Both the position numbers and the translations under genes were made by a program. Shown here in pieces: positions 19,261 to 27,482 of a stretch of DNA of 64,000 nt. Position 1 is the first letter of the stretch, and every line of letters starts with the position of its first letter. The notes below the pieces were generated by a model that searched no databases, was not told the DNA's origin, and worked only from the letters and a program-made list of their open reading frames with translations. The stretch comes from Scytonema hofmannii PCC 7110 (lineage in GTDB: Bacteria; Cyanobacteriota; Cyanobacteriia; Cyanobacteriales; Nostocaceae): assembly GCF_000346485.2 (NCBI RefSeq), contig NZ_KQ976354.1, positions 6,566,882-6,630,881 of the forward strand. Direction: 5' to 3'.

Positions 19261-19664
19261 ATTTTGTTCTTGATTGCTCAATAGCTATGGCATGGTGCTT
19301 TGAGGATGAAGCGACAGAATTTACTGACTCATTACTAGAGGAACTTGTAGGAGGAAGTATAAAAGTACCTTCCATCTGGTTTCTTGAAGTTGCAAACGTT
19401 CTGGCGATCAGCGAACGAAGGGGGCGAAGCAATCAAGCAAAGATTTCTCAATTTCTCGGACTCCTAGTTAGCCTTCCCATTACCGTTGATACAAAAACCG
19501 AAGAGAAAGCATTTACAGACATCTTGACTCTTGCACGAACCCATAAACTGACCTCCTACGATGCAGCATATTTAGAACTTGCACTCCGTGAAGGATTACC
19601 TCTTGCAACCCTTGATGAAGGACTGAAACGAGTTGCTTCTAATGTTGGTGTTACTACACTTTGA
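19257..19664 (+). CDS. vapC: PIN-domain toxin (VapC family)
   Basis: A 135-aa predicted ribonuclease toxin. PIN signatures seen: first acidic residue in FVLDCSIAMAWCF (Asp6), a central Glu in WFLEVANVL (about 44), SYDAAYLELALREG (Asp about 102) and LATLDEGLKR (Asp about 120), giving the full acidic quartet. It overlaps the antitoxin by four bases. VapC enzymes cleave tRNA or rRNA; the target of this one cannot be told. Its stop is 7 bp from the convergent HAD gene. Confidence 0.88.
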   Translation: MNFVLDCSIAMAWCFEDEATEFTDSLLEELVGGSIKVPSIWFLEVANVLAISERRGRSNQAKISQFLGLLVSLPITVDTKTEEKAFTDILTLARTHKLTSYDAAYLELALREGLPLATLDEGLKRVASNVGVTTL

Positions 19665-19671
19665 TGACATC

Positions 19672-20148
19672 TTATGTCCTATCTTCAACAGCTTTAAGCA
19701 CTTCTCGATACCAATTACTCTCTTGAGGATGAATAATAAAAACATCAAAACCATGGTCTAGACCTTCAAGGCGAATACCTTCAGAATCATCTACATGAAG
19801 ATCTATACCAAAATAACAAGGATATTTACTAGGAGCATATTTGTTTTTCCAAAACAGACGGGGATTATTTTTAACTAAGCGCTCGTGTTTATACCCGTTC
19901 ACAACATTATCGATACGAATTCCATAAAAGAAAAACCAGCACTTTAAATAACAAGTAGATCGATAAGATGTAGTATAAATCCACAGACTATGATTTTGTT
20001 TTTGAAGTTTCCGTAATAGCGATCGCGTACCTAAGCGTAAAGATTCACGAAATAAAGGTTGCAAGAAGAAAGGAACACAATTTGGTTCTAATAGACACGA
20101 AGGCTCATAACAAATAAGAGTATCATCTAGATCGAAGGAAATACGCAT
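19672..20148 (-). CDS. HAD-like hydrolase, unknown substrate
   Basis: The 158-aa product starts with the HAD motif I MRISFDLDDTLICYEP (nucleophile Asp in FDLDDTL). Motif II appears as LWIYTTSYRS (Thr), and a late acidic motif is GIDLHVDDSEGI. These are the catalytic elements of a small HAD phosphatase without an obvious cap domain. Cyanobacterial relatives are usually annotated only as HAD family or haloacid dehalogenase-like. It converges on the vapC gene with 7 bp between stops. Confidence 0.7.
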   Translation of the reverse strand: MRISFDLDDTLICYEPSCLLEPNCVPFFLQPLFRESLRLGTRSLLRKLQKQNHSLWIYTTSYRSTCYLKCWFFFYGIRIDNVVNGYKHERLVKNNPRLFWKNKYAPSKYPCYFGIDLHVDDSEGIRLEGLDHGFDVFIIHPQESNWYREVLKAVEDRT

Positions 20149-20320
20149 TGATGAAAAAATATAAAAATTTTTATAAACTTATTGATTATCAGTAAATACA
20201 CATAGTCATTCTATGTAATTTGTGTAAATTTGAGCGATCATCTCCCGAAATTCTTTGACCATTGGGGCATCTAACTATTTACAAATGATTTAGAGTAACA
20301 ATAAGCCATTTGAAGCAAAT

Positions 20321-20797
20321 ATGAAGAACATTATAGAAAATGTCAAACAAAATATAGCGCAAAAAAAAATACTTTGGGCGCACCCAATTGCACAAGAACT
20401 ACAAAAATATCACTATATTTTGGCAATTCAATGGACAATAGAATGCATAAAAATATATTCATCTGAAATTAAATCAGATAAGTTTTCCAAGCTTAATAGA
20501 TATATTCAACAAGCAATGGATGAGCAAAATATTTTAACTCCTTTACAGTGTAATGGAATTAGTCGAGAAATATGGTACTTACCAGAAAGGGAAGAAATTC
20601 AAACCGCTATAGCTCGACTATGGGGTTCTATAGCAGCTTTTAGAGATGGAGAAGAACTGGGTGGGATCGTAGAAACCACTATGGCTGTTGAATTAGTATT
20701 ACCTGATACATCCGACAGTCATCTATTAGATCGATACCTAGAAGCTGCTGTAAGAATTTGTGAAGAATATAACTCACAAAACGAGGCATATGATTAA
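20321..20797 (+). CDS. Hypothetical protein, 158 aa
   Basis: I do not recognise this protein. It starts at an ATG (MKNIIENVKQNIAQKKILW) after an AT-rich region, is soluble, and looks alpha-helical with an acidic C-terminal half (SLLDRY-like segment HLLDRYLEAAVRICEEY). No cysteines or catalytic motifs stand out. The frame is long for its A+T content and has a plausible codon pattern, so I think it is a real gene. It is separate from its neighbours, which run on the other strand. Confidence 0.55.
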   Translation: MKNIIENVKQNIAQKKILWAHPIAQELQKYHYILAIQWTIECIKIYSSEIKSDKFSKLNRYIQQAMDEQNILTPLQCNGISREIWYLPEREEIQTAIARLWGSIAAFRDGEELGGIVETTMAVELVLPDTSDSHLLDRYLEAAVRICEEYNSQNEAYD

Positions 20798-20877
20798 TAT
20801 CTCAATTTAAAACCATTTACTGGTAATACTTTCAACTATTATGTCCCCAATGACAGCTTTGTTAAAGCTACGCCAAT

Positions 20878-21066
20878 TTACGGTTCTAAGCCTTGACGAC
20901 GCTTTTCTTCAATAATTCGTGTTAATTCATCAATAGAGTTAAGCTTTTTACCATTTTCTTGGAGACGCAACACCGCTTCATGTACTGCATCCTTATCATC
21001 ACGATGATCGAGAATATATTGCCTTAACTCCTGCTGTGTCATGGTTTGATAATCTGGTTGTATCAT
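20878..21066 (-). CDS. Small DUF6887-like protein, 62 aa
   Basis: This short helical protein has the pattern MTQQELRQYILDHRDDKDAVHEA followed by EELTRIIEEKR-like helices, which I recall from a cyanobacterial family of tiny proteins (DUF6887) often found beside DUF6888. No DUF6888 partner is present here. It starts 15 bp downstream of the ung stop on the same strand, so the two are probably co-transcribed. Function is unknown. Confidence 0.65.
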   Translation of the reverse strand: MIQPDYQTMTQQELRQYILDHRDDKDAVHEAVLRLQENGKKLNSIDELTRIIEEKRRQGLEP

Positions 21067-21080
21067 ATCGCGCTCGCTTT

Positions 21081-21755
21081 CTAAATATCAGGAATTTGCC
21101 AATCAATTTCAGGCTTACCAAAAGAGCTTAATGCTGAATTGATAGCTGAGAAAGCTTTGCTACCAAAAAATCCGTTACGTGCAGATAGCGGCGAAGGGTG
21201 TGCAGATTGCACAACAATATGCCGATTGGTATCTATTAACTTCAGTTTCTTTTGTGCGTAACCGCCCCACAGTACAAAAACCACAGGGTCTGTCTTTTGA
21301 TTCACCTTGTTAATAACAGCATCTGTAAAAGTTTCCCAACCTTTGTTTTTGTGAGAATTTGGAGTATGTGCGCGTACAGTTAACACGGCATTTAACATCA
21401 AAATCCCTTGTTTAGCCCATGTTACAAGGTAGCCATTATTAGGAATATTAAAACCAACATCATCTTTGAGTTCTTTATAAATATTAACTAACGATGGTGG
21501 AGGCTTAATACCCGGTCTTACAGAAAAACACAATCCATGTGCTTGATTATCATCGTGATAGGGGTCTTGTCCAAGCAAGAGGACATTCACTTGTTCGTAT
21601 GGTGTGAGTTCAAAGGCTGAAAAGACATCTTCTTCAGGAGGATAAATTGAGTAAGATTGTCTTTCCTCTTTCAGAAAATCTTGAAGTTTTTGAAAGTAAG
21701 GTTTATCAAATTCCTCAGCAAGTACAGTTTGCCAAGAAGTAGGAAGTTTTGTCAT
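21081..21755 (-). CDS. ung: Uracil-DNA glycosylase
   Basis: Ung removes uracil from DNA as the first step of base excision repair. The 224 aa include the catalytic water-activating motif GQDPYHDDNQAHG (Asp64, His67), the uracil-recognition region LLNAVLTVRAHTPNSHKNKGW, and the leucine loop HPSPLSARNGFFGSK with its active-site His. Length is normal for the UDG family 1. It lies 45 bp downstream of nth, also on the minus strand, with a heptamer array between them; the pair forms a small repair cluster. Confidence 0.95.
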   Translation of the reverse strand: MTKLPTSWQTVLAEEFDKPYFQKLQDFLKEERQSYSIYPPEEDVFSAFELTPYEQVNVLLLGQDPYHDDNQAHGLCFSVRPGIKPPPSLVNIYKELKDDVGFNIPNNGYLVTWAKQGILMLNAVLTVRAHTPNSHKNKGWETFTDAVINKVNQKTDPVVFVLWGGYAQKKLKLIDTNRHIVVQSAHPSPLSARNGFFGSKAFSAINSALSSFGKPEIDWQIPDI

Positions 21756-21758
21756 TTG

Positions 21759-21806
21759 TTAGTTGTTAGTTGTTACTGGTCACTGGTCACTGGTCACTGG
21801 TCACTG
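21759..21806. repeat. TTGTTAG/GGTCACT heptamer array between nth and ung
   Basis: A few TTGTTAG-type units are followed by about four GGTCACT units. The array supplies the last Gln codon and the TGA stop of nth (21801-21806, minus strand). Confidence 0.88.
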
Positions 21807-22442
21807 AATTACACCAACTTTTTCACATACATTTTTCAGAACGCACTCCGCACACTTTGGTTTTTTTGCCGTGCAGGTGTAACGTCCGTGAAGAACAACG
21901 GCTGGTCCCCAAAAAGTCCATTCTTCTTGAGGAACTAGTTGCATCAATTCTTGCTCTATTGTTTCTGGCGTTTTACGTTTTGTTAAGCCCATGCGTTGGC
22001 TAACCCGAACGACATGGGTATCAACGATGATTCCAGAAGGAATACTAAAGGCAGTGTTGAGGACTACATTGGCTGTTTTGCGAGCCACTCCAGGTAGAGT
22101 TACCAGTTCATCCATTGTTTTGGGAACCTCTCCTCCATATCTCTCAACAAGGTCTTGACACATATTTTTGACTGTTTTGGCTTTGTTGCGGTAGAAGCCA
22201 GTTGGTTTCAGTTCTTCTTCCAGTTCTAAAATATCGGCGTCAGCATAAGCCTGAGCCGTGGGGTATTTAGGAAATAAGGTTTTAGTGACTTTGTTGACGC
22301 GTTCATCAGTAGATTGTGCTGCCAGAATCGTTGCAACAAGGAGTTGAAGCGGAGTTTCCCAATCTAGCTCGTATTTAGCATTAGGATAGATTTGTTTCAA
22401 TTTATTAAGAATTATTTCAATATTTTGAGTATTGGCGGGCAT
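21801..22442 (-). CDS. nth: Endonuclease III
   Basis: Nth is a bifunctional glycosylase/AP lyase acting on oxidised pyrimidines. The 213 aa contain the helix-hairpin-helix VTLPGVARKTANVVLN (catalytic Lys in ARKTA), the catalytic Asp in IIVDTHVVRVSQRMG, and the iron-sulfur motif C-x6-C-x2-C-x5-C (CTAKKPKCAECVLKNVC). I choose ATG 22442 (MPANTQNIEIILNKLK); the frame extends 27 codons further upstream but that segment does not resemble Nth. The last codon and stop are read from a heptamer array. Confidence 0.94.
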   Translation of the reverse strand: MPANTQNIEIILNKLKQIYPNAKYELDWETPLQLLVATILAAQSTDERVNKVTKTLFPKYPTAQAYADADILELEEELKPTGFYRNKAKTVKNMCQDLVERYGGEVPKTMDELVTLPGVARKTANVVLNTAFSIPSGIIVDTHVVRVSQRMGLTKRKTPETIEQELMQLVPQEEWTFWGPAVVLHGRYTCTAKKPKCAECVLKNVCEKVGVIQ

Positions 22443-22637
22443 AAAAATAATGTTATTAATTTGACTATTCTTTAGCCCGTTATACCTCTTTAAACAAAAT
22501 TTGGCAAAGTAGGGAAAACCCATGGGGATCTATCCCTAATGATACAGTCCTGACAATAAATACAGCTTTTCTGAATTCAGTTGCGCTTTGTAAATAACAT
22601 AAAGTTATATACGCTGTTTATGCTTGTACAGGCTACT

Positions 22638-25442
22638 ATGTCTTTTCTATCCAAGCTACGTCCATCTATTCTTATTCTCTTCAGCCTCTTCTTAAGTGGA
22701 GTGCTGTGGGTAAATGATTTTTCTGTTGCTGCTATCCAGACAGAAGTTGCACCTGTTTCTGGTCTTTCCCTCACCCAAGGAGTGCGAAAAACTGTTCTGG
22801 ATAATGGTTTAACCGTACTTACCAAGGAAGTTCACACTTCCCCAGTGGTGAGCGTACAAGTATGGTATCGAGTTGGTTCGCGCAACGAGCAAGCAGGAGA
22901 GAATGGCATTTCTCACCAGCTAGAGCATTTGATGTTTAAAGGAACTACTGACCGTCCGGTACAGTTTGGTCGGTTGTTGAGTGCTTTGGGTAGCCAGTTC
23001 AATGCTTTTACCAGTTATGACGAAACGGCTTATTTTAGTACAGTACAGAGCGATAAACTGGATGCACTGCTGACTCTAGAAGCAGACCGTATGGAAAGCG
23101 CTTTGATTAAATCTGACCAACTCACAAGCGAGAAACGCGTTGTTATTTCAGAGTTGCAGGGCTATGAAAATTCTCCAGGGTATCGTCTCAATCGTGCTGT
23201 CATGCGAGCTGCATTTCCGAAACGGGCTTACGGTTTACCTGTGGGAGGTACGAAAGCCGATGTAGAAAAATTTACTTTGGAGCAAGTCCGCAATTACTAC
23301 CAAACATACTACAGCCCTGACAATGCAACGCTAGTCGTTACCGGAGATTTTGATACTCAAGCCGTTCTCAAATCCGTTCAACAAAGCTTTGGGAAACTAC
23401 CGAAACGAGGACGAGGAGACAAACCAATTCAAAATTCAAAGTTCAAAATTCAAAATCCGGAATCTCGGTCTACCTACCGCACACTTTCATCTTCCCCAGT
23501 CGCCAGTCGCCAGTCGCCAATTGTTCTAAAAGAGCCTGGTAGTGCAGCACTGTTACAAGCTGTATATCCTTTACCTGATGCCAACCATCCAGATGTAGCT
23601 GCCATTGATGTAATGGATGCTATCCTGACTGGTGGACGCAGTTCTAGACTTTACCAAGCTTTGGTGGAAGCTGGTTTGGCTAGTTCGGTGAGTGCGAGTC
23701 CTGCAGAACTGATTGAACCTGGTTGGTATGAAATTAACGTGACAGCAGTTCCAGGTCAACAACTTTCTAAAATTTCTCAAGTTCTACAACTGTCTTTAAA
23801 AGAACTTCAACAAAAACAGGTTGCTAATGATGAGTTGAACCGGGCAAAAACACAACTCCAAGCTGCTTTTGTTTTAAACAACCAAGATATTACAAGCCTT
23901 GCAACTCAATTAGGATACAGTGAAACTGTGTCTGGTGATTATCTTTACATCAAGCGGTATCTTGAGGCAATAGGCAAAGTTTCAGCCGCCGATGTACAGC
24001 GAGTCGCAAAAACTTACCTGAATCCGGCTCAACAAACTATCGGCTTTTTTGAACCAACTCTTCGTGATGGTAAATCAGGAGAAAAGAGTGCTAGTTCTGG
24101 TCGCACTGTGGAAAACTTCAGTCCTGGTAAACCTGTAGATCCAGCTGAACTTGCGAAATACCTTCCTGCTGCTAAATCAACGAGTGTTTCTACGAAGCAA
24201 CCAATACCAGAACAATTGATCTTTAAAAATGGTTTGCAAGTTATCTTACTTCCCGATCGCAGTGTTCCTACAGTTAACCTGAGCGGACAAATTCAAGCGG
24301 GTAGTGTATTTGACACCAATCAAAAAGCAGGATTGGCTAATCTAGTTGCTTCCAACCTCATGAATGGAACCCAAATTAAGGATGCTTTAACTCTGGCAAA
24401 AACTTTGGAAGATCGAGGAGCTAGTTTGGGATTTCAGGCGACTCGTGAAGGGGTTAATATTAGTGGAAATGGCTTGTCTGCTAATTTACCAGTTTTAATT
24501 GATACTTTGGCTGATGTCGTGCAAAATGCTAATTTTCCCAACTCTCAACTCGAACTCAGCCGTCAGCGATCGCTTACCAGTTTAAAAGTCCAGTTAGACG
24601 ATCCTCGTGGGTTGGGAAGACGGGTATTTCAGCAAACGATTTATCCAGATAATCACCCTTTCCATAGCTTCCCCACAGAACAGAGTTTGAAAAGTATTAC
24701 TCGTGACGATCTTTTGCGCTTCTACCAAGAGCACTACCGTCCAGATACAATGACCATTGCTCTGGTTGGTGATTTTGAGCAAACTCAAGTCAAAGCTTTG
24801 CTAAATAAAGCTTTTGGTGAATGGAAATCTGAGGGTAACCCACCAACGCTCAACTTAGCTTCAGTATCATTGCCACAGAAGACAACACAACTAAACCCTT
24901 TGATTCCCGGTAAGGCAGAAGATGTCACTTACATTGGCTACAACAGTATATCTCGGAAAGATCCCCGTTATTATACTGCTTTAGTACTGAATGAAATTTT
25001 GGGTGGCGATACTTTGTCCAGCAGATTGGGTACTGAAGTCCGCGATCGTCAAGGTCTTACCTACGGTATTTACAGCGTTTTTGCTGCTGGTGTTAACCCT
25101 GGTCCGTTTTTAATCCAAATGCAAACGGCTCCAGGAGATACTCAAAAAGCAATAGCCAGCGCAGTAGCTTTGCTTAAGCAATTGCGAGAGCAGGGAATTA
25201 CAGAAGCTGAGTTAAATGCTGCAAAACGCTCAATTACAAACAGTTACCCTGTAGAACTGGCAAATCCAAGTAACGTAGCGGATGTGATTTTGGGCAATGC
25301 CATTTACGGTTTGTCTCCTGCAGAAATCCGGGAGTATCCCAAGCGCATTGAAGCAGTTACTATCGCTCAAGTGCAACAGGTGATTCAGGAGTTAATTCAT
25401 CCAGATAAGTTGGTGATTGTTACTGCAGGACCGGGAGCGTGA
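22638..25442 (+). CDS. M16 family zinc peptidase, two-domain, exported
   Basis: This is a pitrilysin-like peptidase of about 934 aa made of two M16 halves. The N-terminal half has the zinc site HQLEHLMFKG (HxxEH, about residue 92) with the distal Glu in TLEADRMESA. The C-terminal half lacks HxxEH and is the usual inactive partner (SAGQ-type substrate segment RDRQGLTYGIYSVF). A signal peptide (RPSILILFSLFLSGVLWV) suggests export. I place the start at ATG 22638, since the upstream TTG frame adds nothing typical. An oddity is an in-frame block of intergenic-type repeats at about 23421-23520, at the linker after the first lobe. Its stop is directly followed by a heptamer array. Confidence 0.9.
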   Translation: MSFLSKLRPSILILFSLFLSGVLWVNDFSVAAIQTEVAPVSGLSLTQGVRKTVLDNGLTVLTKEVHTSPVVSVQVWYRVGSRNEQAGENGISHQLEHLMFKGTTDRPVQFGRLLSALGSQFNAFTSYDETAYFSTVQSDKLDALLTLEADRMESALIKSDQLTSEKRVVISELQGYENSPGYRLNRAVMRAAFPKRAYGLPVGGTKADVEKFTLEQVRNYYQTYYSPDNATLVVTGDFDTQAVLKSVQQSFGKLPKRGRGDKPIQNSKFKIQNPESRSTYRTLSSSPVASRQSPIVLKEPGSAALLQAVYPLPDANHPDVAAIDVMDAILTGGRSSRLYQALVEAGLASSVSASPAELIEPGWYEINVTAVPGQQLSKISQVLQLSLKELQQKQVANDELNRAKTQLQAAFVLNNQDITSLATQLGYSETVSGDYLYIKRYLEAIGKVSAADVQRVAKTYLNPAQQTIGFFEPTLRDGKSGEKSASSGRTVENFSPGKPVDPAELAKYLPAAKSTSVSTKQPIPEQLIFKNGLQVILLPDRSVPTVNLSGQIQAGSVFDTNQKAGLANLVASNLMNGTQIKDALTLAKTLEDRGASLGFQATREGVNISGNGLSANLPVLIDTLADVVQNANFPNSQLELSRQRSLTSLKVQLDDPRGLGRRVFQQTIYPDNHPFHSFPTEQSLKSITRDDLLRFYQEHYRPDTMTIALVGDFEQTQVKALLNKAFGEWKSEGNPPTLNLASVSLPQKTTQLNPLIPGKAEDVTYIGYNSISRKDPRYYTALVLNEILGGDTLSSRLGTEVRDRQGLTYGIYSVFAAGVNPGPFLIQMQTAPGDTQKAIASAVALLKQLREQGITEAELNAAKRSITNSYPVELANPSNVADVILGNAIYGLSPAEIREYPKRIEAVTIAQVQQVIQELIHPDKLVIVTAGPGA
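23421..23520. repeat. Repeat block inserted in frame inside the M16 peptidase gene
   Basis: The stretch starts with ATTCAAA-type heptamers (23427-23457) and ends with CCAGTCG heptamers (about 23496-23520). Both unit types are otherwise typical of intergenic DNA in these genomes. They encode IQNSKFKIQNPESRSTYRT and SSPVASRQSP, which interrupt normal M16 sequence without breaking the frame. Confidence 0.75.
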
Positions 25443-25480
25443 ATCAGTGAACAGTGACCAGTGACCAGTGACCAGTGACC
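25443..25480. repeat. CAGTGAC heptamer array after the M16 gene
   Basis: About five CAGTGAC units (complement of GGTCACT) start immediately after the M16 stop codon. Confidence 0.88.
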
Positions 25481-25507
25481 ATTTTTGCTGGGAACTGATA
25501 ACGGGGC

Positions 25508-25580
25508 AAAAAACCCGGTTTCTCCCTGTTGCAAAGCTTGATATCTCTTATGCTCAACTCGAAGAAACCGGGTTTTTGGG
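25508..25580. repeat. MITE-like element with AAACCCGGTTTCT ends
   Basis: About 73 bp bounded by inverted ends AAACCCGGTTTCT and AGAAACCGGGTTT, with a core GCAAAGCTTGATATCTC. A partial copy lies at 43634-43700 and an inverted copy at 46000-46068. The element sits between the convergent M16 and PDDEXK genes and could act as a terminator. Confidence 0.75.
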
Positions 25581-25617
25581 ATTACTAGACCGCCCCTCTA
25601 GCTACTGCTAAAAATTT

Positions 25618-26271
25618 TTACATAGATGCTTTGATCTGTACCCAGTAGCCTCTGGGTGGTTTTTCGATACCGTATCCTTTGCACCATTTTTCTATTGCTT
25701 TATCAGATAAACCAAAATCCTTTGCAATTTGGCTTGTCGGCTTTTCCCACACCAGTTTTTCTAATTCTTCTTTGCTGGGTCTTGGTACTTTGCGCCTGTT
25801 GATTCTTGCTTCCGTGTTAACTTTTCTGGTTGTTAAATCAACTCCAAATTCTTTGTAAGTTCGCTTGGTTGCATCTTCTGTAAAATCTGTAAAGTCTTCC
25901 CACCAGTAGAAAGGCTTGGGCGACTTTGGCAGTGTTGTTCTGATACAACAACCGCCAAACTTAATGGCTGGATAAATAACTTTATCTATGTCTGGAAAGT
26001 AAAGAGCATAGAAGTCAAAGTCATCTGCTTGGTACTTTTTTTCATGACATCCGTTTTTATCGACCCAACTCGTTTTATTTTTTACTGTGTTATGAGCAGC
26101 AAACTTAGCTTGTACCCTGTAACATTTACCTTGTTTGTACGCAATTAGATCGAAGGCTAGATGTTCGCAAACAACAGGTGTAAAAACTGAGTATCCCTTG
26201 ACTGTTAAGTCCGCGACCGCTTTAGCAGCTGCAATATCAGCTTTATTTTTTGTATGATGTAGCAATACCAA
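25618..26271 (-). CDS. PDDEXK_5 family protein, I-Ssp6803I-like homing endonuclease homologue with C-terminal HTH
   Basis: The 217 aa resemble the group I intron-associated PD-(D/E)XK endonucleases of cyanobacteria. The nuclease region starts NKADIAAAKAVADLTVKGY, then EHLAFDLIAYKQGKCYRVQAK; Asp41, Gln54 and Lys56 form a D...QxK site, which I recall as the variant used by I-Ssp6803I. The C-terminus is a helix-turn-helix (SQIAKDFGLSDKAIEKW) ending PPRGYW, common in homing-type proteins. It lies 63 bp downstream of a tRNA-Arg(UCU) gene on the same strand, but that tRNA has no intron. It may be a free-standing mobile gene or a domesticated nuclease. Activity is not proven. Confidence 0.75.
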   Translation of the reverse strand: MVLLHHTKNKADIAAAKAVADLTVKGYSVFTPVVCEHLAFDLIAYKQGKCYRVQAKFAAHNTVKNKTSWVDKNGCHEKKYQADDFDFYALYFPDIDKVIYPAIKFGGCCIRTTLPKSPKPFYWWEDFTDFTEDATKRTYKEFGVDLTTRKVNTEARINRRKVPRPSKEELEKLVWEKPTSQIAKDFGLSDKAIEKWCKGYGIEKPPRGYWVQIKASM

Positions 26272-26334
26272 CTCCTAACTAAGTGTAATTATCGTAACAC
26301 TTGGAGAGTATAGTAAGTTAATAATGTATTAAAA

Positions 26335-26407
26335 CGAGCGCGGCAGGATTCGAACCTGCGACCAACGGATTAGAAATCCGTTGCTCTATCCACTGAGCTA
26401 CGCGCCC
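26335..26407 (-). tRNA. trnR-UCU: tRNA-Arg (anticodon UCU)
   Basis: A complete cloverleaf of 73 bases can be folded: acceptor GGGCGCG/CGCGCTC (one G-U pair), D arm GCTC/GAGC, anticodon stem ACGGA/TCCGT with loop TTTCTAA (anticodon at 26372-26374), five-base variable loop, and T arm GCAGG/CCTGC with loop TTCGAAT. The CCA end is not encoded. It reads AGA (and AGG by wobble). There is no intron. It lies just upstream of the homing-endonuclease-like gene. Confidence 0.95.
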
Positions 26408-26534
26408 AATCAAATCTTCTGGCTATTGAAATAGTCAGTTTCTACATTATATCTGTACTTCCTTGCAAAAGGCAAATTAAAATTATTGCAGATTTCACGT
26501 CGTCAAGGCTAAGATCCAAGGCGCTAGATATTAT

Positions 26535-26678
26535 ATGTACACTCACAACCCCGCTTATGAAGTATTTGTTAGTTATGCCGATTTATCAATGAGTTTGTCT
26601 CGGCAAGCTCTAAAAACTGCGTACAAGGCTGCATCAAAAGCCATGCAGCTAGCGTGCGATGATTTATCCCATGTATAG
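26535..26678 (+). CDS. Possible small protein, 47 aa
   Basis: An ATG-started frame encodes MYTHNPAYEVFVSYADLSMS, then a basic amphipathic helix (QALKTAYKAASKAMQLA) and stops at 26678, 30 bp before the next gene. Composition is protein-like rather than repeat-derived, and it precedes the Npun_F0813-like gene on the same strand. I do not recognise it and see no strong ribosome binding site, so it is tentative. Confidence 0.35.
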   Translation: MYTHNPAYEVFVSYADLSMSLSRQALKTAYKAASKAMQLACDDLSHV

Positions 26679-26708
26679 AACGCCCCGGTAAGGTTAATTG
26701 CCAGTGTC

Positions 26709-27368
26709 ATGTTTATTTTGAAACGGCAGGATGTAGAAATATCTACCATTCAGCACCCAAAGCGAGAACAGCAGGTGCCAATCCTCTATTATCAGGGGCA
26801 AACCTTTCGGTTAATCAGTGTCTTCAAAGCTAGCCAAGAAGAAGAGGCTAAAGCTTTGTGGAGAGATTTAACCGATAACCGAGGCAAAGCCTGCGTTCTA
26901 CTAGAGGAACCCGATCGCTACAGCGTTTGGGGTAAAGTTCGTGTAGAGCAGATAGGTAGTGACACGGGGAGTAGTAGCAAGATGGGAATTTTTACCCTTG
27001 CCAGTCTTGTGCTGCTGCAATCTGTGTTCATCGACATAGAAGACTTTTTAGGTTCAAAACAAGCAACATTATTTCAAAAAAGTGTTGCCGAAGTCATGCA
27101 GCAATGGCAGTTTCCTCTGGTATCCTCACCAGAGACTTTCAAAAATCTGCTGACTATGGACTTACAAGAGCTAGCCCAACTGCCAAGTTGGCAAGAACAT
27201 CATGTGATTACGTTTTTGCAAGAATTGCATCGATTGGCAAAGGCATCTTTTGGCAATACCAACTTTGCCCATCAAGTGGGCGAGAGGTTACAAGAGATGC
27301 CAGAAGGCGAGCGAGCGCTTTTTATCAGTTGGCTAAATCAATCTCCCTTGAGTAAACTATGGCATTAA
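26709..27368 (+). CDS. Npun_F0813-family conserved cyanobacterial protein
   Basis: This 219-aa protein begins MFILKRQDVEISTIQHPKR and continues VPILYYQGQTFRLISVFKAS and LWRDLTDNRGKACVLLEEPD, a sequence I recall from a family found in nearly all filamentous cyanobacteria and known only by the locus name Npun_F0813. It has no signal peptide, membrane helix or catalytic motif; the C-terminal half looks helical. Function is unknown. A heptamer array lies shortly after its stop. Confidence 0.7.
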   Translation: MFILKRQDVEISTIQHPKREQQVPILYYQGQTFRLISVFKASQEEEAKALWRDLTDNRGKACVLLEEPDRYSVWGKVRVEQIGSDTGSSSKMGIFTLASLVLLQSVFIDIEDFLGSKQATLFQKSVAEVMQQWQFPLVSSPETFKNLLTMDLQELAQLPSWQEHHVITFLQELHRLAKASFGNTNFAHQVGERLQEMPEGERALFISWLNQSPLSKLWH

Positions 27369-27391
27369 CTGACAGCAGTTTTTAATGAGGA

Positions 27392-27442
27392 TTAACTGGT
27401 CACTGGTCACTGGTCACTGATCACTGATCACTGGTCACTGGT
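27392..27442. repeat. GGTCACT/GATCACT heptamer array
   Basis: About seven units, two of them changed to GATCACT, lie between two genes on the plus strand, 24 bp after the stop of the first. Confidence 0.88.
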
Positions 27443-27482
27443 TCAAAAAAACTGCTAGAGTGCATTTATACTGTAAAGTTCT

